Shown here: positions 8,108-15,398 of the stretch, piece by piece
How positions within the stretch are numbered: the stretch's first letter is position 1
How the letters are laid out: each line of letters begins with the position of its first letter
Source: a virus
IMG/VR virus record: IMGVR_UViG_3300049043_000096
Coordinates: 1 to 36,593 of that record
DNA length: 36,593 bases
Strand: one strand, 5' to 3'
Program-made: the position numbers and the translations under genes
Notes under the pieces: model-generated
Database searches by the model: none
What the model was told of the DNA's origin: nothing
Seen by the model: only the letters and a program-made list of their open reading frames with translations

Positions 8108-8305
8108 TCAGTATCCCTCAAATCGCGTCACGCGATAAACAACTTCAGCTTTCGACTGCAAGAATACCTGCGACCCGCCGCGTCAGCAACTTGACACTTG
8201 CCTGAGCCATAGAGCTTAGCTGCTTCGATTAATCGCCTCGCTTGCCGCTTTACTGACGGTAGTGTCGGGTGCAAACAACAAGCCATCAAGCGACTGTCTT
8301 TTCAT
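8108..8305 (-). CDS. Small hypothetical protein, frameshifted
   Basis: Three minus-strand pieces join: MKRQSLDGLLFAPDTTVSK, then AAKLYGSGKCQVADAAG, then SQVFLQSKAEVVYRVTRFEG before a TGA at 8108. This predicts about 66 residues with two single-base shifts. The start overlaps the end of the DUF551-like gene. Function unknown. Confidence 0.4.
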
Positions 8306-8507
8306 TGCCACGTAACGAACGGGCTCTCCTCGTGTCGACATTCCAGCCTTCCAGCCACTCGTCACTGTCCTTAAGACGATCCCAACCGCAACAACCGATA
8401 CCCGGCTCGCCGTTTACCTCAAACCTCCGTATCACATCGCCCAATGTATCAATACTTGTTTCATCACCTTCAACCGGCATCCGCTCACTCGCCTTGACCC
8501 ATTGCAT
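8286..8507 (-). CDS. DUF551-like protein
   Basis: I chose the ATG at 8507 after AAAGGGGTAGTT. The product of about 73 residues opens MQWVKASERMPVEGDE, matching the W(I/V)xxSERLPxxG signature of DUF551, a small family found in phages. It ends in a WDRLKDSDEWLEGWN segment. The family's function is unknown. Confidence 0.65.
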   Translation of the reverse strand: MQWVKASERMPVEGDETSIDTLGDVIRRFEVNGEPGIGCCGWDRLKDSDEWLEGWNVDTRRARSLRGNEKTVA

Positions 8508-8509
8508 AA

Positions 8510-8734
8510 CTACCCCTTTCGCAGCCACTTGTTTAGATTTCGTTTCGCGTACTCCATGGACTCATCCGGCAAATACTTTAGCACGTCTTTTGCGACCTCT
8601 CTCTGTTCGGTCGCCGTTTGCGCTTTCATAATCACAATCGCCAATTGCGCCGCAAGATATTCCAGCTGCTGTTCGCGTCGCTTCTTGCGTGCGTCAATGT
8701 CAGCGATGATTTCAGCTTCAGTTTTTTCTTTCAT
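8510..8734 (-). CDS. Small charged helical protein
   Basis: The ATG at 8734 follows AAAGGGGTAATT. The 74-residue product is highly charged and helical (EKTEAEIIADIDARKKRREQ, then LEYLAAQLAIVIMKAQ), suggesting a coiled coil. The extension upstream of this start is in another gene's territory. Function unknown. Confidence 0.55.
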   Translation of the reverse strand: MKEKTEAEIIADIDARKKRREQQLEYLAAQLAIVIMKAQTATEQREVAKDVLKYLPDESMEYAKRNLNKWLRKG

Positions 8735-8736
8735 AA

Positions 8737-8889
8737 TTACCCCTTTGAAATAATGCCCCGAATACGCATCGGGCCACCGCGAGCGACTGCAACAAATCGC
8801 TCTGTGGTTTGGGCTCTTCATACCCGGCACTCACAGTTCACCGCCTTTCGTGGGAAGAAACCTACAAGCCCACGCGTCAGGTCACGCAT
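8737..8889 (-). CDS. Possible small gene, frameshifted
   Basis: An ATG at 8889 opens MRDLTRGLVGFFPRKAVNCE. A second frame continues YEEPKPQSDLLQSLAVA, and the segment closes near the TAA at 8737. If two single-base shifts are corrected it is about 50 residues. Little else supports it; the alternative is a 150-base spacer. Confidence 0.3.
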
Positions 8890-8899
8890 TATTCACGCT

Positions 8900-9154
8900 T
8901 CAATCTAACATAATTGACAATAGGCATTTCGGTACACTGCCTCCGTCAACAATAACATGATTGCTGTCCATGTACCCATCAGGCGTTAATATCTTCTGAA
9001 TCACACCGAACCTATCTCCCTGCCTGTATATATAGTCTCCACTATGAAAATAGACCTTTCGACCACCTCGCCACATCGGCTCCGGTTTTACACTTAACTT
9101 TACTTTGTAGCGCTGTTGCAGCTTTTCTCGATCTTTTGTTTGCATCATTTCCAT
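8900..9154 (-). CDS. Hypothetical beta-rich protein
   Basis: The product is up to 84 residues (start at 9154, or the nearby ATG codons at 9148 or 9145). It has a charged helix (KDREKLQQRYKVKLSV), then beta strands (RKVYFHSGDYIYRQGDRFG, NHVIVDGGSVPKCLLS). It overlaps the 3' end of the GIY-YIG frame by about 110 bases, so one of the two frames is probably truncated. No family is recognised. Confidence 0.5.
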   Translation of the reverse strand: MEMMQTKDREKLQQRYKVKLSVKPEPMWRGGRKVYFHSGDYIYRQGDRFGVIQKILTPDGYMDSNHVIVDGGSVPKCLLSIMLD

Positions 9155-9425
9155 TCAAATATGGACGAAGCGTCGCAATAAACCAGCACTCCAAAAACAT
9201 CAATTCCTCTTGTTCGCATTTTAACCAGCCAAGTGCGTCGCCTTCTCTAATCACTTTCTTTAGATGATCTTTATATCGACTTCTCAAATTGGTCATTTGC
9301 CCAACGTATTTGACATAGCGATTTACATCAAGAATAATGTAGACCGCCGCGAACGTCGGTACGTGCCGAGGCTCTTGGGTTGCTAACACCCAAAACGATG
9401 GCAAACTTGGATAGTTAGTATACAT
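9042..9425 (-). CDS. GIY-YIG domain protein
   Basis: The ATG at 9425 follows GAAGGGGTGAGTGCA. The domain shows the paired strands VYIILDVNRYVKYVGQ, corresponding to the GIY and YIG elements, then an Arg-containing helix (NLRSRYKDHLKK). A later acidic position (CEQEELMFLECWF) is followed by the C-terminal RPYLNG typical of this family. GIY-YIG enzymes nick or cut DNA; small phage versions may be homing nucleases or nucleotide-excision-like enzymes. After RPYLNG the frame overlaps another gene, so the true end may lie near 9145. It directly follows the helicase gene. Confidence 0.7.
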   Translation of the reverse strand: MYTNYPSLPSFWVLATQEPRHVPTFAAVYIILDVNRYVKYVGQMTNLRSRYKDHLKKVIREGDALGWLKCEQEELMFLECWFIATLRPYLNGNDANKRSRKAATALQSKVKCKTGADVARWSKGLFS

Positions 9426-9430
9426 TGCAC

Positions 9431-10700
9431 TCACCCCTTCCATTCTTCAAACTCTTGCACCGGTTCTGCAAACGATTGATACTGCCCGTCAAAAATCAAC
9501 TTAGCCCGAAACGGCGGTCCACCTTTTCGGTTCTTTCGTACAAATGATTTCCACATCTGCTGCTTCTTTAGTCTCGCGGTGCATCAACAGCGAAACGTCG
9601 ATATCCGGCAAAGTTTCTTTCGAGCCCGCATAGTGCGTGTCGTTCGGCTCATTTCCTTCCGCGTCCGCGTTCAACTGCGACAACAACAGAACGGGCACTT
9701 GCAGCTCGCGGGCCATCGTCTTTAGGTCAATCGTGCATTGCTTGATTCGTTCGTGCCTTGGTGCCCGGTGATCCGCCGGTTTGATCAATTGCAAGTTATC
9801 AACCACAACCAACCCTAGGCCCGTTTGTAATTTCATTAACCGCGATTTCGCCCGAATCGATTGCACCGACTCCGCGTGAGCCGTCGTAAACTTGATTCGC
9901 ATTTTTTTTAACTGATCCTCGCACCGCCGAGCGTGCTCTATTTCCCGCCGCGTCAAATCGCCTTTTGCAAACTTGTGGATCGGGATCTGTGCAACCCTCG
10001 CCAGCAATCGGTCGACCAACTCACCGCGCGACATTTCCAGCGACACAAACAACACTGGCGCCCGGCTTGCCATCCGATAGGCAAACTCGAGCGCGAGGGC
10101 TGTCTTTCCCATGTAGGTTCGGGCCGCGATCTGCCAAAGCTGGCCGGGATACATGCCGCCCGTCTTCGAGTCGATACACCGCAGGCCCGTCAGCACCGAT
10201 TCCGATTCGCCCGTTTCAAGCCGCTTTTCGTGGCCGGCAAGCACTTCCTCCACAACCTCATCGATCCCGACTATGGGCGATTCCGCACGCCCTGAGCGAA
10301 TCCGCATGACCTCCGACTCGATCCACGCGACCAGATCCGCAGGTTCCACCCGTGGATTGCCGCCGACCTCCGAAACCAGCCTAGCCCCTAAAACCTCCAA
10401 ATATTGCGCGTGACGCGTCCGCATTAGATCGTGACAATAATCCCGAACCGACAACGGAGAACCCGCCTTTGCCACCAAATTGGCGATTTGCGACGATTCG
10501 AGGCCGAGTCGCAACGCCAACGGAACCATTCGCCCGCTATTCGTCTGCGTTTTGGCTATGTCAATAAGTTTTGCTAATACTGGGTCACTGAAGAACGATT
10601 CATCCAGTTCGCAACCCAGAAGGGCCGAGGGGGCAATTATCGCCAAGCCAGCGAGGGCCATCTCCGCATGACGGCGTTCCGTCTCAAGTTGCTCGTGCAT
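9431..10700 (-). CDS. DnaB-like replicative helicase
   Basis: The start at 10700 (MHEQLETERRHAEM) overlaps the end of the initiator gene. An N-terminal helical domain (LGCELDESFFSDPVLAKLID) resembles DnaB-N. The RecA-like core has Walker A IAARTYMGKTALAL, the SLEMSRGELVDRLLAR motif, Walker B GLVVVDNLQLI and VPVLLLSQLN. The usual GxGKT Walker A reads TYMGKT, close to the DnaB RPSMGKT. One frame stops at 9501, but the next continues VRKNRKGGPPFRAKLIFDG, the canonical DnaB C-terminus, to a TGA at 9431. The protein is about 423 residues; it unwinds the replication fork and would be loaded by the adjacent initiator. Confidence 0.85.
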
Positions 10701-11578
10701 TTTCCTTCGCCTTTCGTGCTTCCATCGCCGCCCATCGTTCCGCATCTTCCTTCGCTACCTGCTGGCGGTGCAATTCGAGTTTTCGCTCGGTCTCGCGCCG
10801 TTCGGCCTCTTTGCGTTCCTCGTCGTGGAATCGAGTACAGCAAGACCTCATCAGGTGGGCATTGCTGCAAGCCCTGCCAGCCCTTGGCGATCGTCCGCCG
10901 CATCGAGGCTACCGCGAGATCCGGTCCCATGCGGGCAAGCGTGTCAACCAGTCCACGGGCCGCCGATTCGGTCATCGGCTTTTCGATTTCCTTCCGGTGT
11001 TGGCACCATGCCGCCCAAGTGGCCTTCACCAACGGGTAATTGATCTTCGACGGGAATTGAATTGTTGTTGCATCAAACTCCCAGATTCCCCCAAGGGGGG
11101 CTTAGGGGGTTTTGTATTTCTCTTCTTCTGTTCTCTTCTCTTCTGTGGTCCGATTTTTGTCCAAATCTTTCTGGATCATTTCCTGGACATTTTCTGGACG
11201 CGGCTCGTTCCTCTCGTTTTCGCTGTGCATCCTTCATTCTTGTTTTGGCTGAGGCGCTCAAATACTTAGAAAACTCGGGCATTTTCAACGCATTCGGTTC
11301 CACAGACAACCAGCCGACCGCTACCACCGCCTCGCTAAAACCTTCAATCCCGACCTCATCATCTAGTCAGGAAAGTGGTGTATCCGATCGACTCTTCCGT
11401 CATCTGTATGCCGATCAAAAAGCGACCACATACGGACTAACGCCCCGACAATCTCGGACGTTTTTCGGACACGCTCGGACTTTGTTCGGACACATTCTGG
11501 ACAAAGTTTGGACAAAATCTGGACAACTTGCGGACATCCAAATAAGTCAACACGGACGGGAATCCACTCACCAGCCAT
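10684..11578 (-). CDS. Replication initiator/helicase loader-like protein, frameshifted
   Basis: The ATG at 11578 opens MAGEWIPVRVDLFG and LVRMWSLFDRHTDDG, the opening I know from phage replication proteins with a winged-helix N-terminus. A second frame supplies AVVAVGWLSVEPNAL and FSKYLSASAKTRM. After a C6 run near 11093 a third frame gives PSKINYPLVKATWAAWCQHR and MRRTIAKGWQGL, the usual C-terminal partner domain. The end is a charged helix (EERKEAERRETERKLEL) to a TGA at 10684. About 298 residues are predicted after three or more shifts. It overlaps the DnaB-like gene and lies behind the RNA element at 11593-11731. Confidence 0.65.
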
Positions 11579-11592
11579 TGCCAAACACCTTC

Positions 11593-11689
11593 AAAAAGAC
11601 GCTCCCTACATCGCAGTTGATACCCGACTGCCCACGAGGGCGCAGAAAGCGACATAGGGAGCGGTGTGTTCTGTTTCGTCGGGTATCAA
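11593..11689 (-). ncRNA. Interleaved-stem RNA leader ending in an intrinsic terminator
   Basis: In minus-strand RNA order: stem S2 5' arm TTGATACCCGAC (11689-11678), S1 5' arm CGCTCCCTATGTCGC (11663-11649), S2 3' arm GTCGGGTATCAA (11628-11617), S1 3' arm GCGATGTAGGGAGCG (11614-11600), then TCTTTTT (11599-11593). S2 is 12 perfect pairs plus four more (GCAG/CTGC) after a bulge; S1 pairs 13 of 15. S1 plus the U-tract is a textbook rho-independent terminator. The two stems interleave and share bases 11613-11614, so they are probably alternatives (antiterminator versus terminator) or a pseudoknot. The initiator ATG lies 14 bases downstream. DNA origin function is also possible. Confidence 0.7.
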
Positions 11690-11701
11690 TCGACTGCACA
11701 A

Positions 11702-11731
11702 ATTTTAGCGGATCTTCGCGGGCCGCGTCAA
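11702..11731 (-). promoter_or_regulatory. Sigma70-type promoter of the replication genes
   Basis: TTGACG (11731-11726) and TAAAAT (11707-11702) each match the bacterial consensus in five of six bases with an 18-base spacer. The predicted start, near 11695, is just ahead of the first arm of the interleaved-stem RNA. The -35 overlaps the stop region of the upstream gene. Confidence 0.65.
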
Positions 11732-11976
11732 ACTTTCTCGCGGTCCCGCATCATCTTAAACGACCACTCAGCAAACCGACCGTATGCCATGTGGTCGCCG
11801 CGAGGGTCAAACGCATCCATCAAGGTTTGCCGTTGCTCTTTGGTTATCACACCCTCATTTTCAGCTCGGAACAATAGCCGCATGATTTGCAGCCACCATA
11901 GCTTGTGCGTCCATTGCACAATGCGAATACCAATGATGGTGTATAACATCACGACGATCGTCAGAACGTACCGCAT
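11728..11976 (-). CDS. Small membrane protein
   Basis: The ATG at 11976 overlaps the upstream stop. The 82-residue product begins with a hydrophobic helix (MRYVLTIVVMLYTIIGIRIV), followed by an amphipathic region (MRLLFRAENEGVITKEQRQT). No family is recognised. Confidence 0.55.
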   Translation of the reverse strand: MRYVLTIVVMLYTIIGIRIVQWTHKLWWLQIMRLLFRAENEGVITKEQRQTLMDAFDPRGDHMAYGRFAEWSFKMMRDREKV

Positions 11977-12257
11977 CAAATCACCTCGCCAATTGAATCA
12001 CTGTCCAACAACTTCACCATCGCCGCCGCTTCCTCTTCGCCGTGGATCAACCGCACGATTTCCATCGCGCCGCGAAAGCGGGCCGGATCTGCTTCCGACC
12101 ATCGAACCTTTTGCTCCGCGATCCCCGCCGGGAGCCCGTGCGACTTGCACAGCTCGACCGCCTCCGCTCGCGTGAGATCGTAATCGGTGAAGTTATCTAC
12201 CACTTCACTGAATCGAGCGTATTGCCCGTTCGGCTGCTTAATGATTCGCCACGCCAT
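11976..12257 (-). CDS. Conserved phage hypothetical protein
   Basis: The start at 12257 follows GGAGGG at a good distance. The 93-residue product begins MAWRIIKQPNGQYARFSEVV, then NFTDYDLTRAEAVELCKS. I have seen this W(R/K)IIxQPNGxYARFSxxVDxFTxYD pattern in small proteins of many phages; no function is known to me. It is coupled to the downstream membrane protein. Confidence 0.6.
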   Translation of the reverse strand: MAWRIIKQPNGQYARFSEVVDNFTDYDLTRAEAVELCKSHGLPAGIAEQKVRWSEADPARFRGAMEIVRLIHGEEEAAAMVKLLDSDSIGEVI

Positions 12258-12340
12258 TTCAATCCCTCCATTCAACGGCAACCAACACCCATACCGACGA
12301 TCAACCATACCACACACAACCAAGTCATTGCGTCCATACA

Positions 12341-12565
12341 TCACCCTCGCATTTCTGCTCGGTCAATCGCTTCCATTTCCGACCGCGAAATCGGCGCCTG
12401 GCAATCCTTTGCGGCACATCGAAACGTGTTGATCACCTTTTCACACCGATGCGTTATCCGGTGCCCCGCACACCGAGGGCACCGCCAGCAGTGGTATGCG
12501 ATCACAAATTCAAGCAGCTCGTTTTCATCAATCGTCGGTAATCCGTAAAAGTCTCTGCGAGCCAT
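12341..12565 (-). CDS. Small zinc-ribbon protein
   Basis: The 74-residue product has WRCPRCAGHRITHRC and FRCAAKDCQAP, two paired Cys sites suited to bind one zinc ion. A strong ribosome-binding site (GGAGGCGAT) precedes the ATG. It probably binds nucleic acid; the target is unknown. Confidence 0.6.
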   Translation of the reverse strand: MARRDFYGLPTIDENELLEFVIAYHCWRCPRCAGHRITHRCEKVINTFRCAAKDCQAPISRSEMEAIDRAEMRG

Positions 12566-12572
12566 ATCGCCT

Positions 12573-12612
12573 CCGTTCTAGGCTGAACCAGCCTGTAGAC
12601 TTACTCTCTAGT
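12573..12612 (-). promoter_or_regulatory. Leader with hairpin upstream of the zinc-ribbon gene
   Basis: On the minus strand CACTAGAGAG and GTCTA precede a hairpin AGGCTG/CAGCCT with a three-base loop (12580-12594). GGAGG and the ATG at 12565 follow. CACTAGA recalls the start of the dispersed repeat family, but the rest does not align, so I list it separately. It may terminate or regulate transcription. Confidence 0.35.
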
Positions 12613-13971
12613 GGTTGAACACGGTCGCTAATAATCTGCGCCGTGATCAATGCATCGCACGAAGCCTGCACGTTTGGTTTGCAGTTCAGTTCGATGGCTG
12701 GAACCCTTTCTTACAACGCTAACCATCAAACTGCTGGCATTCGTCGCAGTCGATCGCACCCTCTCAAAAACTCGCATTCGAATGCCTTGACGATTTCAGC
12801 ATTTCGTAAACTAACTCTTTTGCCTGTCGAAGTTTCATGCATGCTAGATACCGGTTACTTCAGTCGATCTACTGGTTCGCCGGCTCGTGGATTCAGTATC
12901 TACTACTCGTCGAGAAACCCGTCGCCATCTAAGTAACTTGTCGACCTGCGGAACGATGGCGTTTCCAACCAAAGAAGTCTGTCTTCGCCGTTGCGGCTGA
13001 ATCTCATAGCCACTCGACCCATTCTCTTCGTTTCATTTGAATGCGACACCAGTCGCCAAAGCCAACGTCGCAAAGTGTCGTACCGCTGTTGTATTTCTAG
13101 CATGTCCTGGGTGTTCGTTGCTGAGCATGTGCTGGACCTTTCTATTGCGTTGATCGCCCCGCCGCCAACCTGTGGTATCGACTTCTGTCGTTGTGAGTTC
13201 ACGCTCTGCCCGTCAATTCCGCAAAGAACTCGCAGCGCCGCCTGTCAAACGTCGAAGACAAGTGGGCAAATCTCCTCTACAGGCTTCCAGCCAACCAATC
13301 GAGCGTTTGGCGTTTGATGAACTAACCACAAAAACTCTAGTCGCTGAAATCGAACGGTTTACCATCGAAATCAATGTTCGACGTGTACGTCCCATTCAGC
13401 GTCTTGACCCGAGCAGTCACTACGTCCCGAGTGCCTTCATCCAGTCTCCGCAGTGCATGCTTGTGACCGTAATCCGCATTTGACGTAACGCTGGATCCAT
13501 TCGGCGACTCATTCTGCAACTGTCTTCCACAGGTCCAGGCCAAGTCTGTCACCGTATCACGGCCTTTACTCAATAGGTCGTCATGATTGCTCGTCGTAAT
13601 TCACGAAAATCGGGCGGAGTTGTAATCGGATGCTTGTCCAGGTTGAAAGCTTTGTTGGGGTAACCTCAAGGGCTCGCGAGAAGCCTGTCATGGTCATATT
13701 GAATGATTTCGCATGTACTTCCTTGCCATTTCATCGCCGACCTTTTCAATTCAAACATTCAAATCGCGCAGTCGACAAGGGACTTCATCAAATCCGGAAA
13801 GTCAAACCATGTATCTCTGCAACAACGTCCCGTCGAGATAAGAGACCTATCGCCGATTTAACTTTGAGGAATGTAAGAACGTAGCTGTACTACGAAATTC
13901 CCCATCGCAAAGCAGTATGGCCGCAAAAGGCTTTTGTTCGAAGTTCTTTCATATCCACTAGAATCTGTCGC
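12613..13971. other. 1.36-kb stretch with no convincing gene
   Basis: Open frames here are short on both strands and none shows a known family or a good ribosome-binding site. The least bad on the minus strand are a 66-residue piece ending at 12903 (QRYDTLRRWLWRLVSHSN), a 78-residue one at 13337-13573 (DTVTDLAWTCGRQLQ) and a short piece from 12838 (MKLRQAKELVYEMLKSS). If indels are frequent, these could be parts of one or two divergent genes. Otherwise it is a non-coding or decayed insert. Confidence 0.5.
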
Positions 13972-14016
13972 TATCATACCTCAACCCATAGATCGCTGTT
14001 TTTTGATGGTCTACCA
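13972..14016 (-). repeat. Dispersed intergenic repeat, copy D
   Basis: The minus strand reads GAATGGTAGACCATC, an A6 run, then AGCGATCTATGGG. It aligns position by position with copies A and B (GAATGGTAGATCATC, T6, CGTCGTCTAGGG), but with A6 in place of T6. It overlaps the stop codon of the Gly/Tyr-repeat gene. Confidence 0.5.
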
Positions 14017-14451
14017 TTCGCCATAGCCATAGCCATCGCCAGAGCCATAGCCATAGTCATCGCCATAGTCATCGCCATAGCCATAGCCATCGCCAGAGCC
14101 ATAGCCAGAGCCAGAGCCATAGCCAGAGCCAGAGCCATAGCCAGAGCCATAGCCATAGCCATAGCCATAGCCATAGCCATCGCCATAGCCATAGCCATCG
14201 CCATAGCCATCGCCATAGCCATAGCCATAGCCAGAGCCATAGCCATCGCCATAGCCATCGCCAGTTAGCTTTGCAGCTCGCAAGATATGCTCATTGCGAG
14301 GCAGGTCGCGGACGCTCATCGCGGTAGCTGTAAGATCTTTCTTTTTACACCACTCGACCACGCCATCAAAACATGACCCCGCCCGAACAACATCGTCTCG
14401 CGTGATCTGCGCAAGTGGACGACACCACTCCGGTATTACGCTGCTTTCCAT
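14011..14451 (-). CDS. Protein with Gly/Tyr repeat tail
   Basis: The 146-residue product has a unique first half (residues 1-64: ITRDDVVRAGSCFDGVVEWC, SVRDLPRNEHILRAAKL). The second half consists of about 27 triplets of the type GYG, GDG or GSG. I have seen such GDGYGDGYG tails in planctomycete and phage proteins next to DUF6948-like genes. The start overlaps the upstream stop by 16 bases. The repeat tail is likely flexible or self-associating; the number of units may vary between isolates. Function unknown. Confidence 0.65.
   Translation of the reverse strand: MESSVIPEWCRPLAQITRDDVVRAGSCFDGVVEWCKKKDLTATAMSVRDLPRNEHILRAAKLTGDGYGDGYGSGYGYGYGDGYGDGYGYGDGYGYGYGYGYGSGYGSGSGYGSGSGYGSGDGYGYGDDYGDDYGYGSGDGYGYGEW
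14012..14262. repeat. Hexanucleotide-type tandem repeat in coding sequence
   Basis: About 250 bases of degenerate six-base units (plus strand GCCATA, GCCATC, GCCAGA) encode the Gly/Tyr tail. All three minus frames stay largely open through it, so a Met/Ala-repeat frame is an artefact. Confidence 0.9.
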
Positions 14452-14708
14452 GCTTGCACCGCCTGCTCACTCACGCGGGATACTGACGTAACATCATGCA
14501 ATAGCACTGACTCTGCTTGAGTTCCGATCTTGCATTTGGCGTTGGGGCCAACGCTCGCAAGCCCAAGAAATCCACCGATCGACGAGTCCCAAAAAATGCA
14601 ATTTCTGCAATCGGCCAACTCGATCGATCTACCCGATAGCTTTTCTTCCTCGGCAAATCCAAAAAACACGCCGCGATGTAATGTGGTGACCAATACCGCT
14701 ACTTTCAT
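14436..14708 (-). CDS. DUF6948-like phage protein
   Basis: The ATG at 14708 (MKVAVLVTTLHRGVFFGFAE) is preferred over an earlier one at 14720. The rest (ADCRNCIFWDSSIGGFLGLA, SVLLHDVTSVSRVSEQAVQA) matches the pattern of a small protein common in phages: VLVTTxHRGVFFG, RNCxxW, GFLGLAxxGP, LxDVTxV. I believe it is the DUF6948 family, with moderate certainty about the name. Its function is unknown. It is preceded by repeat copy C. Confidence 0.65.
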   Translation of the reverse strand: MKVAVLVTTLHRGVFFGFAEEEKLSGRSIELADCRNCIFWDSSIGGFLGLASVGPNAKCKIGTQAESVLLHDVTSVSRVSEQAVQAWKAA

Positions 14709-14717
14709 TCCAAGCTC

Positions 14718-14782
14718 CATATACTAGACTTCAAAAAAATGTGATCTACTTACCACCAACCTGTGGATGACTCCATCCAGTG
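14718..14782 (-). repeat. Dispersed intergenic repeat, copy C
   Basis: Minus strand: CACTGGATG, a divergent middle, AGTAGATCACA, a T7 run and AAGTCTAGTATATGG. The GTAGATC-T-run-TCTAG core is shared with copies A and B. It fills the gap between the protease stop and the DUF6948-like start. Confidence 0.55.
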
Positions 14783-15385
14783 TTACGGCCCGATATCCAT
14801 CGGATCGTTTCCGATATTATCTCGTACCCATTTCACGAGCCCCTTGCGACTCGGTGAAATCAACCAACCGTCATTGCTGTACCCGGTAATCAGCCCGACG
14901 ATTCGGCCATCTTTATCGCATACAGGCCCGCCAGAATCGCCCGGAATACTCCGGCCCCTAATCTTACCGCCAGCCGCCGAACATCGCGTATAACCGAATC
15001 CTCGACCACCAAAACCGATGGCCCAAAGCTGCTCGCCCTCTTTAGGTGCATCTTCTCGCAGCTTCCTAGCCTTTTCAGTCAACTTATCGACTGCCCGCAA
15101 TAATGCCCGATCATGGTAAAAATCGATTGCGACGACTTTTGCTTTCACATCGCCACCCTTGGCCTTAATCGTCGCCGTCGATGATCTGACCACATGCGCG
15201 GCCGTCAATACGTGATACGCATCAACAGCCACACACGACCCCGACGACATAAGCCCCTCATCCTGCGAAAACGTGATCTGCAAAATTGCCGTGGTGTTGT
15301 GCGGCTCATAGACCTTTGACTGCCCACAAGCCACACCTGCCACCCAACACACCAACAGCATCGCCGCAATCGATTTCCTCGCCAT
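14783..15385 (-). CDS. Secreted trypsin-like serine protease
   Basis: The 200-residue intact product has an N-terminal signal peptide (MARKSIAAMLLVCWVAGVA) and a full S1 catalytic triad: His in VLTAAHVV (about 63), Asp in FYHDRALLRA (about 92) and Ser in IPGDSGGPVCDKDG (about 150). SSGSCVAVDAYHVLTAAH is the usual strand before the His. The family hydrolyses peptide bonds; the signal peptide predicts export from the host cytoplasm. The gene is tucked behind RecT in the early region, unusual for a virion or lysis protein. It might act on surface proteins, for instance in exclusion of other phages, but that is speculation. Confidence 0.85.
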   Translation of the reverse strand: MARKSIAAMLLVCWVAGVACGQSKVYEPHNTTAILQITFSQDEGLMSSGSCVAVDAYHVLTAAHVVRSSTATIKAKGGDVKAKVVAIDFYHDRALLRAVDKLTEKARKLREDAPKEGEQLWAIGFGGRGFGYTRCSAAGGKIRGRSIPGDSGGPVCDKDGRIVGLITGYSNDGWLISPSRKGLVKWVRDNIGNDPMDIGP

Positions 15386-15398
15386 CCTACCGGCTCCT

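Noticed and set aside
12643-13884. Plus-strand open frames (12643-12936, 12991-13317, 13172-13483, 13630-13884)
   Set aside because: They are short, lack ribosome-binding sites and recognisable domains, and every supported gene is on the other strand.
13974-14258. Long Met/Ala-repeat open frame on the minus strand
   Set aside because: It is the alternative frame of the Gly/Tyr repeat; the degenerate six-base unit leaves several frames open. The other frame has a unique conserved N-terminus and coupling.
14012-14262. CRISPR array
   Set aside because: Units are six bases and continuous, without unique spacers of constant length; it is coding tandem repeat.
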